Assembly (NCBI GenBank): GCA_035693165.1
Contig: DASSGZ010000200.1
Span: forward strand, 1 to 54,624
Source of the DNA: JAICKM01 sp035693165
Lineage (GTDB): Bacteria > Chloroflexota > Chloroflexia > QHBQ01 > JAICKM01
Reading direction: 5' to 3'
DNA length: 54,624 nt
The notes under the pieces were generated by a model. The model ran no database searches, was not told the origin of the DNA, and saw nothing but the letters and a program-made list of their open reading frames with translations. Made by a program: the position numbers and the translations under genes. The number at the start of each line of letters is the position of its first letter. The stretch's first letter is position 1. Shown one piece after another: positions 40,370-49,201 of the stretch.

Positions 40370-42481
40370 ATGAACTGGGAAGATGTGCCCGCGCTGCTGG
40401 ACCGGCTGGCGGAGGTGTGGCCGGGCTACAGCCCGCGCCCCGGCCAGCGCCAGATGGCGCGCGCCGTGGCCCATGCCATGGACTCCGGGCTGAATCTACT
40501 GGTCGAGGGCGGCACCGGCGTTGGCAAGTCGGTGGCCTACCTGCTGCCCGCCGCGCTCAGCGCGCTCGAAGACGACAAGCGCACGCTCATCGCCACGTCG
40601 CACAAGCACCTGCAAGACCAGTTGAGCGAGAAGGACCTGCCGCGCGTCGATGCCCTGGTGCGCGACCTGGGCTTCCCCGGCCTGGCCTGGACCACGATCA
40701 AGGGCCTGCCCAACTACGTCTGCCGGGTGGCCGCCGACACCGAACTGGCCCTGGACGATCCGCACCCGCTGATCGACCGCGTGGCCGATTGGATGGACGC
40801 GCCCGGCCATCACGGCGAGTTCGACGAACTGCCCTTCGCCATCCCGGCGGACCTGCGCTCGCGCCTGAGCACCGAGGCCGAGGAGTGCCCGCACGAGCGC
40901 TGCCCGCGCTACCACGATTGTTTCGCCATGGCCGCCCTGCGCCGGGCCAAGGCCGCGCCCGTGGTCATCACCAACCACGCGCTGCTGGGCCTGCATGTGG
41001 CGGCGGGCGGGCATTTGCTGCCGGGGCCGTTCGACAACGTGGTGGTGGACGAGGCGCACGCCTTCGAGGACGCGGCCACGCGGGCCTACGGCTTCGAGTG
41101 CTCGTCGTTTGCCCTGCGCCGGCTGCTGCATAGCGACATCGTGCGCCGCACCGCCGGGCGCGCGCTGTTGCGCGAGGCCGAGGCGGCCCTGGCGCGGCTC
41201 GACCGCGAAGCGGCGGCGCTGCTCGGCGTAGCCGTGGCCGGGCTGCCGCTGGCGCAGGCCGCGCTCGACGACGGCGACCCGGCAGAGGGCGACTACACCG
41301 GCAGCCATGTCGATATCGAAGCCGTGCCCGGCCCCGCGCTGAACACCGGGGGCATCAACCGCACACTCCTGCACGCGCCGCTCAGCGCCGGGCACGCCCT
41401 GGCCGATCTGCTCGATAAGCTGGCGACCGACCTGGACCCCGACCGCCGCATCCTGGTCGATCAGTATCCCTACGACCGCTCGCCCTTCGACCTCGACCAG
41501 CCCGCGCTCGACGAACTGAGCGAGACCGAGACGGCCATGGCCCGCGCCGGCAAGCGCGCCGCCTCGCTGGCCGACCGGCTGCGCACCGTCTGCGGCGCCG
41601 AGGACCCGCTGCTGGTCTACTATATTGAACAGGTGGGGTCGGCGGGGGCCGGGCTGCCCGCCTATAACCTGCTGGCGCTGCCGTTGGAGGTGGGGCCGTT
41701 CCTCGAAGCCTGGTGGGAGGAGCAGGCCACCATCCTGACCAGCGCCACCCTCTCCGACGGCCAGTCGTTCAGCTTCTTCAGCGACCGGCTGGGCCTGGCC
41801 CGCCCGCGCAAACTGGTCGTGCCCTCGCCCTTCGACTACCCCACCCGCACCCGCCTGGTGCTGACCCCCGTGCCCGGCCAGGACAAGGCCGGCGACGCCT
41901 ACTTCGCCCGCCTGGCCGATCAGATCGCTCGCCTGATGGACGCCGCGGGCGGCAAGTGCCTGCTGCTGTTCACCAGCCACCACGCGCTCGACGCCGTCTG
42001 GCAGCGGCTGAGCATCATGCGCATCGCCGGGTGGCGGCTCTACCGCCAGGGCGAGACCAGCCAGGCCCAACTGATCGCCGCGCTGCGCCAGGCCGCCCCG
42101 GACGACCGGATCGCCATGTTCGCCAGCCGCAGTTGGTGGCAGGGCGTGGACCTGCCCGGCATGCGCCTGGTGGTCATGGACAAGCTGCCCTTCCCGCAAC
42201 TGGGCGATCCGCTGGTGGCCGCGCGCAGCACCCAGATCGAGGACCTGGAAGGCCAGTCCTTCCGCCGCTACATGCTGCCGCTGGCCCTGATCGCCTTCCG
42301 CCAGGGCTTTGGCCGGCTCATGCGCGCCGAGACGGACTTCGGCGCGGTGGCCGTCTGCGACGCCCGCCTGGGCACGCGCCAGTACGGCGCCCGCTTCCTG
42401 GAGGCCCTGCCCGCCGGCATCCCCGTCCTGGGCAGCAGCGACGAGCTGCGCGCCTGGGTGCGGAGCATGGCGGCAGAGTGA
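40370..42481 (+). CDS. DinG/XPD-like superfamily 2 DNA helicase with Fe-S cysteines
   Basis: 703 aa from MNWEDVPALL. GGGGAGG lies about 11 nt upstream. The open frame upstream crosses a repeat element and is not coding. Walker A 'EGGTGVGKSVAYLLP', DEAH box 'VVVDEAHAFEDAA', 'TILTSATLSDG' and motif VI 'FRQGFGRLMR' are present. Four cysteines (in YVCRVA, EEC, ERC, HDCF, about 120-190) match the Fe-S domain of XPD/DinG helicases. It should unwind 5'-3' with ATP, acting at R-loops, G-quadruplexes or damaged forks. No exonuclease domain precedes the helicase, unlike Firmicute DinG. Confidence 0.94.
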   Translation: MNWEDVPALLDRLAEVWPGYSPRPGQRQMARAVAHAMDSGLNLLVEGGTGVGKSVAYLLPAALSALEDDKRTLIATSHKHLQDQLSEKDLPRVDALVRDLGFPGLAWTTIKGLPNYVCRVAADTELALDDPHPLIDRVADWMDAPGHHGEFDELPFAIPADLRSRLSTEAEECPHERCPRYHDCFAMAALRRAKAAPVVITNHALLGLHVAAGGHLLPGPFDNVVVDEAHAFEDAATRAYGFECSSFALRRLLHSDIVRRTAGRALLREAEAALARLDREAAALLGVAVAGLPLAQAALDDGDPAEGDYTGSHVDIEAVPGPALNTGGINRTLLHAPLSAGHALADLLDKLATDLDPDRRILVDQYPYDRSPFDLDQPALDELSETETAMARAGKRAASLADRLRTVCGAEDPLLVYYIEQVGSAGAGLPAYNLLALPLEVGPFLEAWWEEQATILTSATLSDGQSFSFFSDRLGLARPRKLVVPSPFDYPTRTRLVLTPVPGQDKAGDAYFARLADQIARLMDAAGGKCLLLFTSHHALDAVWQRLSIMRIAGWRLYRQGETSQAQLIAALRQAAPDDRIAMFASRSWWQGVDLPGMRLVVMDKLPFPQLGDPLVAARSTQIEDLEGQSFRRYMLPLALIAFRQGFGRLMRAETDFGAVAVCDARLGTRQYGARFLEALPAGIPVLGSSDELRAWVRSMAAE

Positions 42482-42594
42482 GAGGGGAGCAACCGCGGAT
42501 TGCTATCCTGCGCCTACCCGAACCCGAGTCGCGGGTCCGTGGCTTGGGTCACGCCGGTGCAAACAGACGCCTGTCCTATGCACAGGCCGCGCGG

Positions 42595-42804
42595 TTAGGC
42601 GAGTTTTTTATATATGGCTACTAGGAAGGCCGCACACACAGCGGCTATGAACCAGCGCACGAGAAAATCTACAGGGCCGGGTAGTGGGGTAGGCATAATC
42701 AGCTTGCCTAATAGAAATCCCGCACCAACTCCGAATCCGATTAGCACACTCGTGATTAATATGTCCTTATTTAACGGAGGTATCTCCTGTTTGCCTGATC
42801 TCAT
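42595..42804 (-). CDS. Small two-helix membrane protein in the AT-rich island
   Basis: 69 aa starting MRSGKQEIPPLNKD with GAGAGGGG 10 nt upstream. Two membrane helices (about 15-37 and 45-66) and a Lys-rich end (YKKLA) are seen. Base composition is visibly lower in GC than the flanking helicase gene. It lies 118 bp after the HEAT-repeat gene on the same strand. No family is recognised. Confidence 0.6.
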   Translation of the reverse strand: MRSGKQEIPPLNKDILITSVLIGFGVGAGFLLGKLIMPTPLPGPVDFLVRWFIAAVCAAFLVAIYKKLA

Positions 42805-42922
42805 CGGCTATTTTCCCCTCTCCCTGGCAGCCGGTCTTCAAAGTCCGGACTCGCTGGCCTCGGCTCGCACGCCCTGGTATCAGATCGAAGTTTTGGATTT
42901 ATGCACATCTTCAACTGAGGTA

Positions 42923-43642
42923 CTAGCCTTCCTGGCGCCGGACTATTTTCTTGATCGCTAACTCCGCGGAAATCTTGACGGAGTTACCTTCATAGGTTTC
43001 AGTGGTATCGTGGTCCGCCAGCCATTGGAGTGCCGGTAGCACCTGCGAATCTCCCAGATCCCCCAGTGCGTCGGCGGCTGCCGCCCGTACTTCGCTTGTC
43101 GTATCCTTGAGCAGCGCCAGCAAGGCCGGCACGGCACGCTTCTCACGTCGTTCGCGTAGTCCGTAAATCGCGTTGTAGCGAACCTCCCAGAAGGGATCTT
43201 CCAAGGCTTTGAAGAGTGCGTCAACGGCACACGGATCAGCGAAGTTCGCGAGGTTCTCACTCACCGTTGTTCGCACCCATGCGCTCTCGTCGTCTAACAG
43301 CCCAATAAATGGCTCCAGGGATTGCAGGTCCGCGATGCGGCCCAATGCGAGAGCCGCGTAGAAGCGCACCGCCTCCTCTTCCGCATTTAGCAGGGGCAAC
43401 AGCGCCGGTACCGCCGACTCACCGATAAGCGACAACGCCCAGGATGCTAGTGAGCGGGTGCTATTGTCCGCACGGCGTAATACAGCGACGAGCGCAGGGA
43501 CTTTGGCGGCGCCCCACGCCCGCACCGTGGTAGTGGCAGCATCCCGTGGCTGGTCCCGCAGGCTCTTGAGTGCAGCTGTCAACCTCTCGACCGATGCCTC
43601 GCCCTGGCCCGATTCCGAGGCACGATCCTGCCCAGAACTCAT
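42923..43642 (-). CDS. HEAT-repeat (PBS-lyase-like) protein
   Basis: 239 aa; AAGGAG is 10 nt before the ATG. At least five HEAT-like repeats of about 31 residues run through the chain, e.g. 'VPALVAVLRRADNSTRSLAS', 'AVPALLPLLNAEEEAVRFYA', 'LEPFIGLLDDESAWVRTTVS', 'VDALFKALEDPFWEVRYNAI' and 'VPALLALLKDTTSEVRAAAA'. Such solenoids bind proteins. It sits in an AT-rich, same-strand cluster of likely acquired genes, where short HEAT proteins often act as immunity or adaptor proteins (inference). No lyase active site can be claimed. Confidence 0.9.
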   Translation of the reverse strand: MSSGQDRASESGQGEASVERLTAALKSLRDQPRDAATTTVRAWGAAKVPALVAVLRRADNSTRSLASWALSLIGESAVPALLPLLNAEEEAVRFYAALALGRIADLQSLEPFIGLLDDESAWVRTTVSENLANFADPCAVDALFKALEDPFWEVRYNAIYGLRERREKRAVPALLALLKDTTSEVRAAAADALGDLGDSQVLPALQWLADHDTTETYEGNSVKISAELAIKKIVRRQEG

Positions 43643-43673
43643 TTAATTTCTACTCCTTACCGATGTGTTCGAC

Positions 43674-44258
43674 TTACCCTGGCGGAAACGAACGCTCGCG
43701 AAGCTGCATGATCGAACCGAATCTTTCTTTTATCTTGTTCAAGTCCCATCGTTTACCATACGCAAGTTTATCGGCGACATAGTGATCCCATATGCCTCCT
43801 GGTTCCAGGTATTTTTCGGCGTGGCGAGTTCTTTTAACGTCGTCAATCCGGATTAAAGCAGCCATAGCCCAATCTTGGCTCCACTCATCCTGTAGCCTCA
43901 AGAGATACTCATCCAAGTATAGAGTCAGATAATCAACACTCGAATTGGTAGCAAAACGGGCCAATGCGAAGCAATAGCCTTGCCCTGCATAAGCACCTCC
44001 GCTATTCGTGATGAGTAAATCCCTAATGCGCTCCGTAAATTGCGAAGAGCCTTTCAACCCTGCAAACCACGCGCCTGCTAGCTGCTCTCGCCAAGCGATA
44101 CGCAATAGCCGTTCTATGATGCTCTCGTCAATCTGAGTTACCGCGCGCTGCATCGACGCAATAAAAGCCTGCTGTTCCTCATCTCCAACATCAAGGAAAT
44201 TGCCGTGTAGCAGCAATAGGTAGTACGGGTTAACCCACTCTTCCTGTAAGCTCGGCAC
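43674..44258 (-). CDS. DUF6000-like protein
   Basis: 194 aa from GTG 44258; AAGGAG lies about 12 nt upstream in the end of the preceding gene. The conserved-looking blocks 'VNPYYLLLLHGNFLDVGDEE', 'WREQLAGAWFAGLKGSSQF' and 'YAGQGYCFALARFATN' recall the DUF6000 family as I remember it from actinobacteria. The protein is helical and soluble with no enzyme motif. DUF6000 genes are common near polymorphic-toxin immunity genes (recollection, to be checked). AT-rich, and 7 nt from its upstream neighbour. Confidence 0.75.
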   Translation of the reverse strand: MPSLQEEWVNPYYLLLLHGNFLDVGDEEQQAFIASMQRAVTQIDESIIERLLRIAWREQLAGAWFAGLKGSSQFTERIRDLLITNSGGAYAGQGYCFALARFATNSSVDYLTLYLDEYLLRLQDEWSQDWAMAALIRIDDVKRTRHAEKYLEPGGIWDHYVADKLAYGKRWDLNKIKERFGSIMQLRERSFPPG

Positions 44259-44264
44259 AGTTAG

Positions 44265-44657
44265 CTAACTCTCCTTAATCTGACAATCGGTACACAATAT
44301 CTCAAGATCAAGATAATCGGAAAGCAGGACGATATGGCGGAGAAGGCGTGGATCTTCAACAGAAGTGACACGCTTATAGAAGCCACCAAATTGCTGCTGT
44401 AGCCAGTAAGCGCCATTCTCCGAAACTACTTCCCGTAACAGGGGTGAGTCTGCAATTTCGTGTAGCTTCCAGATCTCGTTACTGTCGTTCCAGTCGTGCA
44501 CCCTAGACCCGACTAGCTTGAAAAAGCAGATATTGTGAAACCGAACCTCAACTGGATGTTCGTTGACATCTACCGCTTGAATAATCAGATCGCCTGCTTG
44601 TGTCCAGGTAGTAGCGGTCAAAAGGCTGCCTTCTAAGCTATTCAACGTTGGCTCCAT
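44265..44657 (-). CDS. Unknown 130-aa protein in the AT-rich island
   Basis: 130 aa starting MEPTLNSLEG. It is soluble and acidic, rich in aromatic residues, with alternating strand-like segments ('GDLIIQAVDVNEHPVEVRFH') and a CxxC at the C-terminus (LCTDCQIKES). No family is recognised; size and composition resemble immunity proteins. The ribosome site is weak (AAAGGA about 15 nt away). It starts 50 nt after the SNF2 gene and ends 6 nt before the DUF6000-like start, so it is within one transcription unit. Confidence 0.65.
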   Translation of the reverse strand: MEPTLNSLEGSLLTATTWTQAGDLIIQAVDVNEHPVEVRFHNICFFKLVGSRVHDWNDSNEIWKLHEIADSPLLREVVSENGAYWLQQQFGGFYKRVTSVEDPRLLRHIVLLSDYLDLEILCTDCQIKES

Positions 44658-44707
44658 TTCCCGTTATCTTAGTCCTTTCCAGTTCAGTGGCCTTCTGCTG
44701 CAAATCT

Positions 44708-46789
44708 CTACCGCCCCTCGTGTTCCAGCAGTTGCGCCACCAGGGCGCGGAAGCGGTCGAGTTGGGCGGCGGCGTCGAGGTTGATCGTGTCGATGTCGGT
44801 GTCGAAGAGTTCGGTGAAGAGGGCCTGCTTCTCGTAGAGCACGTCGAGCACGCGCTGCTCGATGGTCCCGGCGGCGATGATGTTGATTACGTTGACCGTG
44901 CTGGTCTGGCCCATGCGGTGGGCGCGGGCGATGCGTTGCTCCAGCCGCGCCGGGTTCCAGGGCAGGTCGAGGTTGATCACGTAGTCGGCCACTTGCAGGT
45001 TGAGGCCCAGCCCGCCCGCCTCGGTGGAGAGAAAGACGCCCAGGTCCGGCTCCTCGCGGAAGCGGCGCATGGCCTCCTCGCGCGCCGCCGGACCCATGCC
45101 GCCATGCAGGCGCACGCTGGCGATGTTCAGCCGCCCCAGCGCCTCTTGCGCCAGGCGCGTCATGCGCTCCCACTCGCTGAAGACCAGGATCTTGTGCCCC
45201 GTCGCCAGCAGGTCGGGGACGATGTTGCCCAGTTCCACCAGCTTGCTCGACGCCGCCACCTCCGGCGCGACCAGTTGCGCGGCATCGGCCAGTTCGCGCA
45301 GGTGGGTGATGCACTCCAGCACGCGGCCCCGCGCCTCCCAATCCCAGCGGCTCAGGCGCAGCAGGTCGAGCAGTTCGCGCTCCACCGGGCGGTAGAGCCG
45401 GGCCTGCTCCGGCGTCAGGTCCACGGTGTAGAAGTTGTCCACGCGGGGCGGCAGTTCGGTCAGCACGTCGGCCTTGCGGCGGCGCAGGAAGATCGGGGCC
45501 AGGGTGTGGCGCACCTGCTCCAGGTTCTTGTAGCCGATGATCGCCCCGAACGAGTCCTGCTCCGTGTGCTCGGCCAGGAACTGCCAGGCCGGGCCGAGCA
45601 GGCGCGGGTCGAGAAACTCGGTCACGCTGTACAGCTCCTCCAGCCGGTTCTCCAGCGGCGTGCCGGTGAGTACGAAGGCGAACGGCGCGGGCAACTCCTT
45701 GATGCGCCGCGTCGTCTTGGCCTGCCAGTTCTTGATGCGCTGCGCCTCGTCCAGCACGATCAGGTCGGGCGCCAGGGCCACGATGCGCTCGAAGTCGCGC
45801 AGCACCAGTTCGTAGTTGATGATGGTGAACACGGCGGGGTCGGCGTACTGGCGGGCGCGGCGAGCCGGGCTGCCGCCGACCACCGTGGCGGGCAGGCCCG
45901 AAAAGCGGGCGATCTCGCGCGCCCACTGCCGCTTGACCGACGCCGGGGTGATGATCAGCACGCGCTCGATGCCCTGCTGCTCCATCAGCAGGTGCGCCGC
46001 GCCGATGGCCTGCGCCGTCTTGCCCAGGCCCATGTCGTCGGCCAGGAGTGCCCGCTCGGTGAAGGCCAGGAAGAGCACGCCCAGCAACTGGAAGGGGTAG
46101 AGCGGCACCCGTAGCAGGTCTAGCCGCCACTCGCCCGCCTGGATCGCCGCCAGCAGCGCCTCGCGCGCCGCGGCCCGCTCCAGCCGGTGGCCCACCTGGG
46201 CCACGTGCGTCCAGACATCGGGGTCGATGCTCACGCTGCCGCCGTACTCGCGCACCTCGTCCTCGAACTCCTTGAGCCGGAAAGCGAAGGCAGCCGGGTC
46301 GCGGTTGATCTCGTCCAGGTGCGGGGCCAGGTAGTAGTTGACCAGGCGCAGCAGGCCCAGGTCAATCGACTCGTCGTAGTCGGGGGCCAGTTGCCAGCTT
46401 CCGGTCACGTAGGCCAGGCCGATGCGGATGTGCAGGCGGCGCTGCTCGACCAGCGCGGTGCGCGCGGCGCGCAGTTTGGCCGGGCGGCGGCGGGCGCGGA
46501 TCAGCACGGCCTCGATATGCTTGCAGGTGCCCAGGTTGTTGCCCTCGTAGTCGGGGCACGAGCAGCGGTTCAGGAAGCGGTCGGGGTCGCGGATCTCGAC
46601 GGTGTAGGGGATGCCGCTGTCGCCGGTGACGGTGTAGAAGCCCAGCACCTCGTCGGGTCGCTCGGCCACGATGGTGAACTGTTCGTTGGCCGCGCGCTCG
46701 CGGCGGCGCTCGATTGCCGTCTGGCGGGCCACACTGTCGGTGGCCTGCTTCGCCCGGTTCGCGCGGCCATACTCGCGCCTGGCGTCCAT
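44708..46789 (-). CDS. SWIM zinc-finger/SNF2-family helicase
   Basis: 693 aa; GGAGG is 4 nt before the ATG. An N-terminal SWIM zinc finger (CSCPDYEGNNLGTCKH, about 76-91) precedes a SNF2 ATPase: 'ADDMGLGKTAQAIGA' (motif I), 'IVLDEAQRIKNWQAKTTR' (motif II, DEAQ), 'LTGTPLENRLEELYS' (motif III), and the C-terminal helicase motifs 'LSTEAGGLGLNLQVADYVIN' and 'RIARAHRMGQ' (V and VI). It translocates on double-stranded DNA and may act as a RapA/HepA-like recycling factor or in repair. It is the head of the operon that continues into the AT-rich cluster. Its promoter is at 46864-46892. Confidence 0.95.
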   Translation of the reverse strand: MDARREYGRANRAKQATDSVARQTAIERRRERAANEQFTIVAERPDEVLGFYTVTGDSGIPYTVEIRDPDRFLNRCSCPDYEGNNLGTCKHIEAVLIRARRRPAKLRAARTALVEQRRLHIRIGLAYVTGSWQLAPDYDESIDLGLLRLVNYYLAPHLDEINRDPAAFAFRLKEFEDEVREYGGSVSIDPDVWTHVAQVGHRLERAAAREALLAAIQAGEWRLDLLRVPLYPFQLLGVLFLAFTERALLADDMGLGKTAQAIGAAHLLMEQQGIERVLIITPASVKRQWAREIARFSGLPATVVGGSPARRARQYADPAVFTIINYELVLRDFERIVALAPDLIVLDEAQRIKNWQAKTTRRIKELPAPFAFVLTGTPLENRLEELYSVTEFLDPRLLGPAWQFLAEHTEQDSFGAIIGYKNLEQVRHTLAPIFLRRRKADVLTELPPRVDNFYTVDLTPEQARLYRPVERELLDLLRLSRWDWEARGRVLECITHLRELADAAQLVAPEVAASSKLVELGNIVPDLLATGHKILVFSEWERMTRLAQEALGRLNIASVRLHGGMGPAAREEAMRRFREEPDLGVFLSTEAGGLGLNLQVADYVINLDLPWNPARLEQRIARAHRMGQTSTVNVINIIAAGTIEQRVLDVLYEKQALFTELFDTDIDTINLDAAAQLDRFRALVAQLLEHEGR

Positions 46790-46863
46790 CGGTCCTCCAT
46801 CCCCCGGCCTTGGACTCCCCTGAATATCGGTCTAGAGGAGTCTACTCAAGGCGCGCTCTATAG

Positions 46864-46892
46864 AGTATAATTCCGGCAATACCAGGGTGCAA
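46864..46892 (-). promoter_or_regulatory. Promoter of the SNF2 operon, with an overlapping plus-strand -10
   Basis: Minus strand: TTGCAC (46892-46887), 17 bp, TATACT (46869-46864). A perfect TATAAT on the plus strand (46866-46871) overlaps it and points to cysS, though its -35 is poor. Confidence 0.72.
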
Positions 46893-46920
46893 GCGGGCGT
46901 GCATCCGCGTACCCAGACAA

Positions 46921-47008
46921 CCTAACCCCCTGGCCCCCTTCCCGCCGCGGGAAGGGGGAAACGGACTCCCCTCCCCGCGGCGGGGAGGGGCGGGGGGGAG
47001 AGGTTAGG
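46921..47008. repeat. CCTAACCCC nested palindrome
   Basis: Outer arms CCTAACC (46921) and GGTTAGG (ending 47008) enclose two GC-rich hairpins, CCCTTCCCGCCGCGGGAAGG and CCCCTCCCCGCGGCGGGGAG. It is a MITE-like dispersed element in the cysS leader region. Confidence 0.75.
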
Positions 47009-47075
47009 CGGTGGCCCGGATGCCAGATCGTAGCGCGCACCCGACCCGGACCCTCTGCTGAAAGAAGGCACACAT

Positions 47076-48551
47076 ATGGCCGTACAACTTTACAACACCA
47101 TGACCCGGACCAAGGAGCCGTTTGCTCCGCTCGACCCGCCCCATGTCGGCATCTACACCTGCGGTCCCACGGTCTACAACTACCAGCATATCGGCAATAT
47201 GCGGACCTACATTTTCGAGGATCTGCTGGTGCGCGTGCTGGCCTACAACGGCTACGATGTGAAGCGCGTGCTCAACATCACCGACGTGGGCCATCTCACG
47301 TCCGACGCCGACGAAGGCGAGGACAAGATGGAAGTCGGCGCCCGGCGCACCGGCAAGACCCCCGCCGAAATTGCCCGCTTCTACACCGATGTCTTTTTCG
47401 AGGACTTCAAGGCGCTGAACTGCCTCCAGCCCACCATCGTCGCCCCGGCCACGGAGCATATCCCGGAGATGCTGGACCTGGTGGGCTGCCTGGTCGATCA
47501 GGGCGTGGCCTACGAGATCAGCGACGGCGTCTATTTCGACGTGGCGAAGGTCCCGGCCTACGGCGTGCTGAGCCGCCTGTCGCTCGAAGGGCAGGAAGCG
47601 GGCGCTCGCGTGGAGGTGAACCCGGAGAAGCACGGCCCGTTCGACTTTGCGCTCTGGAAAAAGGCCGACCCGGCCCACCTGCAACAGTGGCCCAGCCCCT
47701 GGGGCCAAGGCTACCCCGGCTGGCACATCGAATGCTCGGCTATGAGCATGAAGTATCTCGGCAAGACCTTTGACATCCATTGCGGCGGCATCGACCACAT
47801 CCCGGTCCACCACGAGAACGAGATCGCCCAGTCCGAAGCCTGCACACGCCAGACGTTCGCGCGCTACTGGATGCACGGCGAGTTCCTGCGCATGGTCCAG
47901 CCGATCACCCGCGAGCGCGCAGGCGAGACGGTCACGGTCGAGGAAGAAGTGAAGATGAGCAAGAGCCTGGGCGGCTTCATCACCCTCAGCGACGTGGTGA
48001 AAGCCGGGTATCCCGCGCTGGCCTATCGCTACTTCTGCCTGAACGCGCACTATCGCAGCGCCCTGACCTTCCGCAACGACCTTAGCTCGCTCGACGCCCC
48101 GCGCACGGCGCTGAACAACCTGTACGACTTCGTCCGCCGCGCGGCGAGCGAACGCGGCTCGGCCGCCGAGGCCGAGCAGGCCGCCGTGGAAAGCCCGGCA
48201 TGGGTGCAACCGTACCGCGAGCAGTTCGTGGACGCCATCAACGACGACCTGAACATGCCGCGCGCGCTGGCGGCTGTCTGGCTCTTGATCGGCGAGGCCA
48301 ACCGCCGCGGCGAAGCGCCCGCCGCCTTGCCGGTGCTGTTCGACTGGGACAACGTGCTGGGCCTGAACTTGCTGCATGAGGTTGAGCGCGAGGACATCCT
48401 GGAGCCCGACCTCCAGCAGATGGTCGACGAGCGCCAGGCCGCCCGCAAGGCCCGCGATTGGGCGCGCGCCGACGCCCTGCGGGCGGCACTGCTGGCCCGC
48501 GGCATCGAAATCGAGGACACGCCGCAAGGCCCGCGCTGGAAACGAGTCTAG
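47076..48551 (+). CDS. cysS: Cysteinyl-tRNA synthetase
   Basis: 491 aa; AGAAGG lies 7 nt before the ATG. The class I catalytic core has 'TCGPTVYNYQHIGNMRTY' (HIGH-type HIGN, preceded by the zinc-binding Cys) and 'KMSKSLGGF' (KMSKS). The zinc site is completed by Cys and His in 'GWHIECSAMSMKYL' and 'GGIDHIPVHHENEIAQSEA'. The C-terminal DALR and anticodon-binding regions follow, ending 'GIEIEDTPQGPRWKRV'. It charges tRNA-Cys. Length is normal. A long hairpin follows the stop. Confidence 0.98.
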   Translation: MAVQLYNTMTRTKEPFAPLDPPHVGIYTCGPTVYNYQHIGNMRTYIFEDLLVRVLAYNGYDVKRVLNITDVGHLTSDADEGEDKMEVGARRTGKTPAEIARFYTDVFFEDFKALNCLQPTIVAPATEHIPEMLDLVGCLVDQGVAYEISDGVYFDVAKVPAYGVLSRLSLEGQEAGARVEVNPEKHGPFDFALWKKADPAHLQQWPSPWGQGYPGWHIECSAMSMKYLGKTFDIHCGGIDHIPVHHENEIAQSEACTRQTFARYWMHGEFLRMVQPITRERAGETVTVEEEVKMSKSLGGFITLSDVVKAGYPALAYRYFCLNAHYRSALTFRNDLSSLDAPRTALNNLYDFVRRAASERGSAAEAEQAAVESPAWVQPYREQFVDAINDDLNMPRALAAVWLLIGEANRRGEAPAALPVLFDWDNVLGLNLLHEVEREDILEPDLQQMVDERQAARKARDWARADALRAALLARGIEIEDTPQGPRWKRV

Positions 48552-48556
48552 CCCTA

Positions 48557-48619
48557 TCGCGCGTTGCGTCGCGGGCGGATGCCATCCTTACATCCGCGCC
48601 CGCCGGCGGCAACGCGCGA
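48557..48619 (+). terminator. Long bulged hairpin after cysS
   Basis: Outer 11-bp stem TCGCGCGTTGC / GCAACGCGCGA and inner GCGGGC-GGATG / CATCC-GCCCGC with a 2-nt bulge. No U-tract follows. It lies between cysS and the NUDIX gene and may be a processing or attenuation structure. Confidence 0.5.
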
Positions 48620-48641
48620 CCCATTAAAGGGATGTATTTTC

Positions 48642-49190
48642 ATGCCTGCTACCGATACGATTACCTGTTACACCAACGACGGGCGCGCGGTGCCGGTGCC
48701 CCGCGACCAGGTGACGCTGCGGCCCGGCGTCTACGGCGTCGCCTTTACCCCTGACCGCGGCCAGGTGCTGCTGACGCGCGACCGGCGCTCCAACGTCTGG
48801 GAGCTGCCGGGCGGGGGCATCGATCCGGGCGAGGCGGCGGCGGCGGCCATGGTGCGCGAGTTCAAAGAGGAAGTGGGCCTGGACATCACCCTCGGCCCGC
48901 CGATTTATTTCGCCGAGGCGTTTTATTACCACGATAAGGACACCGCCCCCGGCGGGTGGCACTCGCTCAAGCTGTTTTACCTCGTCCACACCAGCGGCAC
49001 GCTCGACCCGCACTACGAGGAGAATCGGGGCCAGGGCGGCGTGAACTTCGGCGCGGCCTGGGTGCCCATCGAGGAACTCGAAGGCGTCGATATGCTGGCC
49101 GACCACTACGACGCCGTGCAACGGGCCGTGCAATGGCTCGACAGCACCGAGGGCCCGGTGGTGGACGACTCGGACGACGACGACGACTAG
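48642..49190 (+). CDS. NUDIX hydrolase
   Basis: 182 aa from MPATDTITCY; AAAGGG lies about 11 nt upstream. The Nudix box is complete (GGIDPGEAAAAAMVREFKEE followed by VGLD), giving the Mg-binding REFKEE. It hydrolyses a nucleoside diphosphate linked to some moiety; the substrate is not predictable. The C-terminal run DDSDDDDD is unusual. The gene is 11 nt from surE. Confidence 0.95.
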   Translation: MPATDTITCYTNDGRAVPVPRDQVTLRPGVYGVAFTPDRGQVLLTRDRRSNVWELPGGGIDPGEAAAAAMVREFKEEVGLDITLGPPIYFAEAFYYHDKDTAPGGWHSLKLFYLVHTSGTLDPHYEENRGQGGVNFGAAWVPIEELEGVDMLADHYDAVQRAVQWLDSTEGPVVDDSDDDDD

Positions 49191-49201
49191 AAAGCTGCGG
49201 C

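Noticed and set aside
44648..46114. 488-codon plus-strand frame opposite the SNF2 helicase
   Set aside because: The minus strand carries all SNF2 motifs; the plus frame has no recognisable domain.
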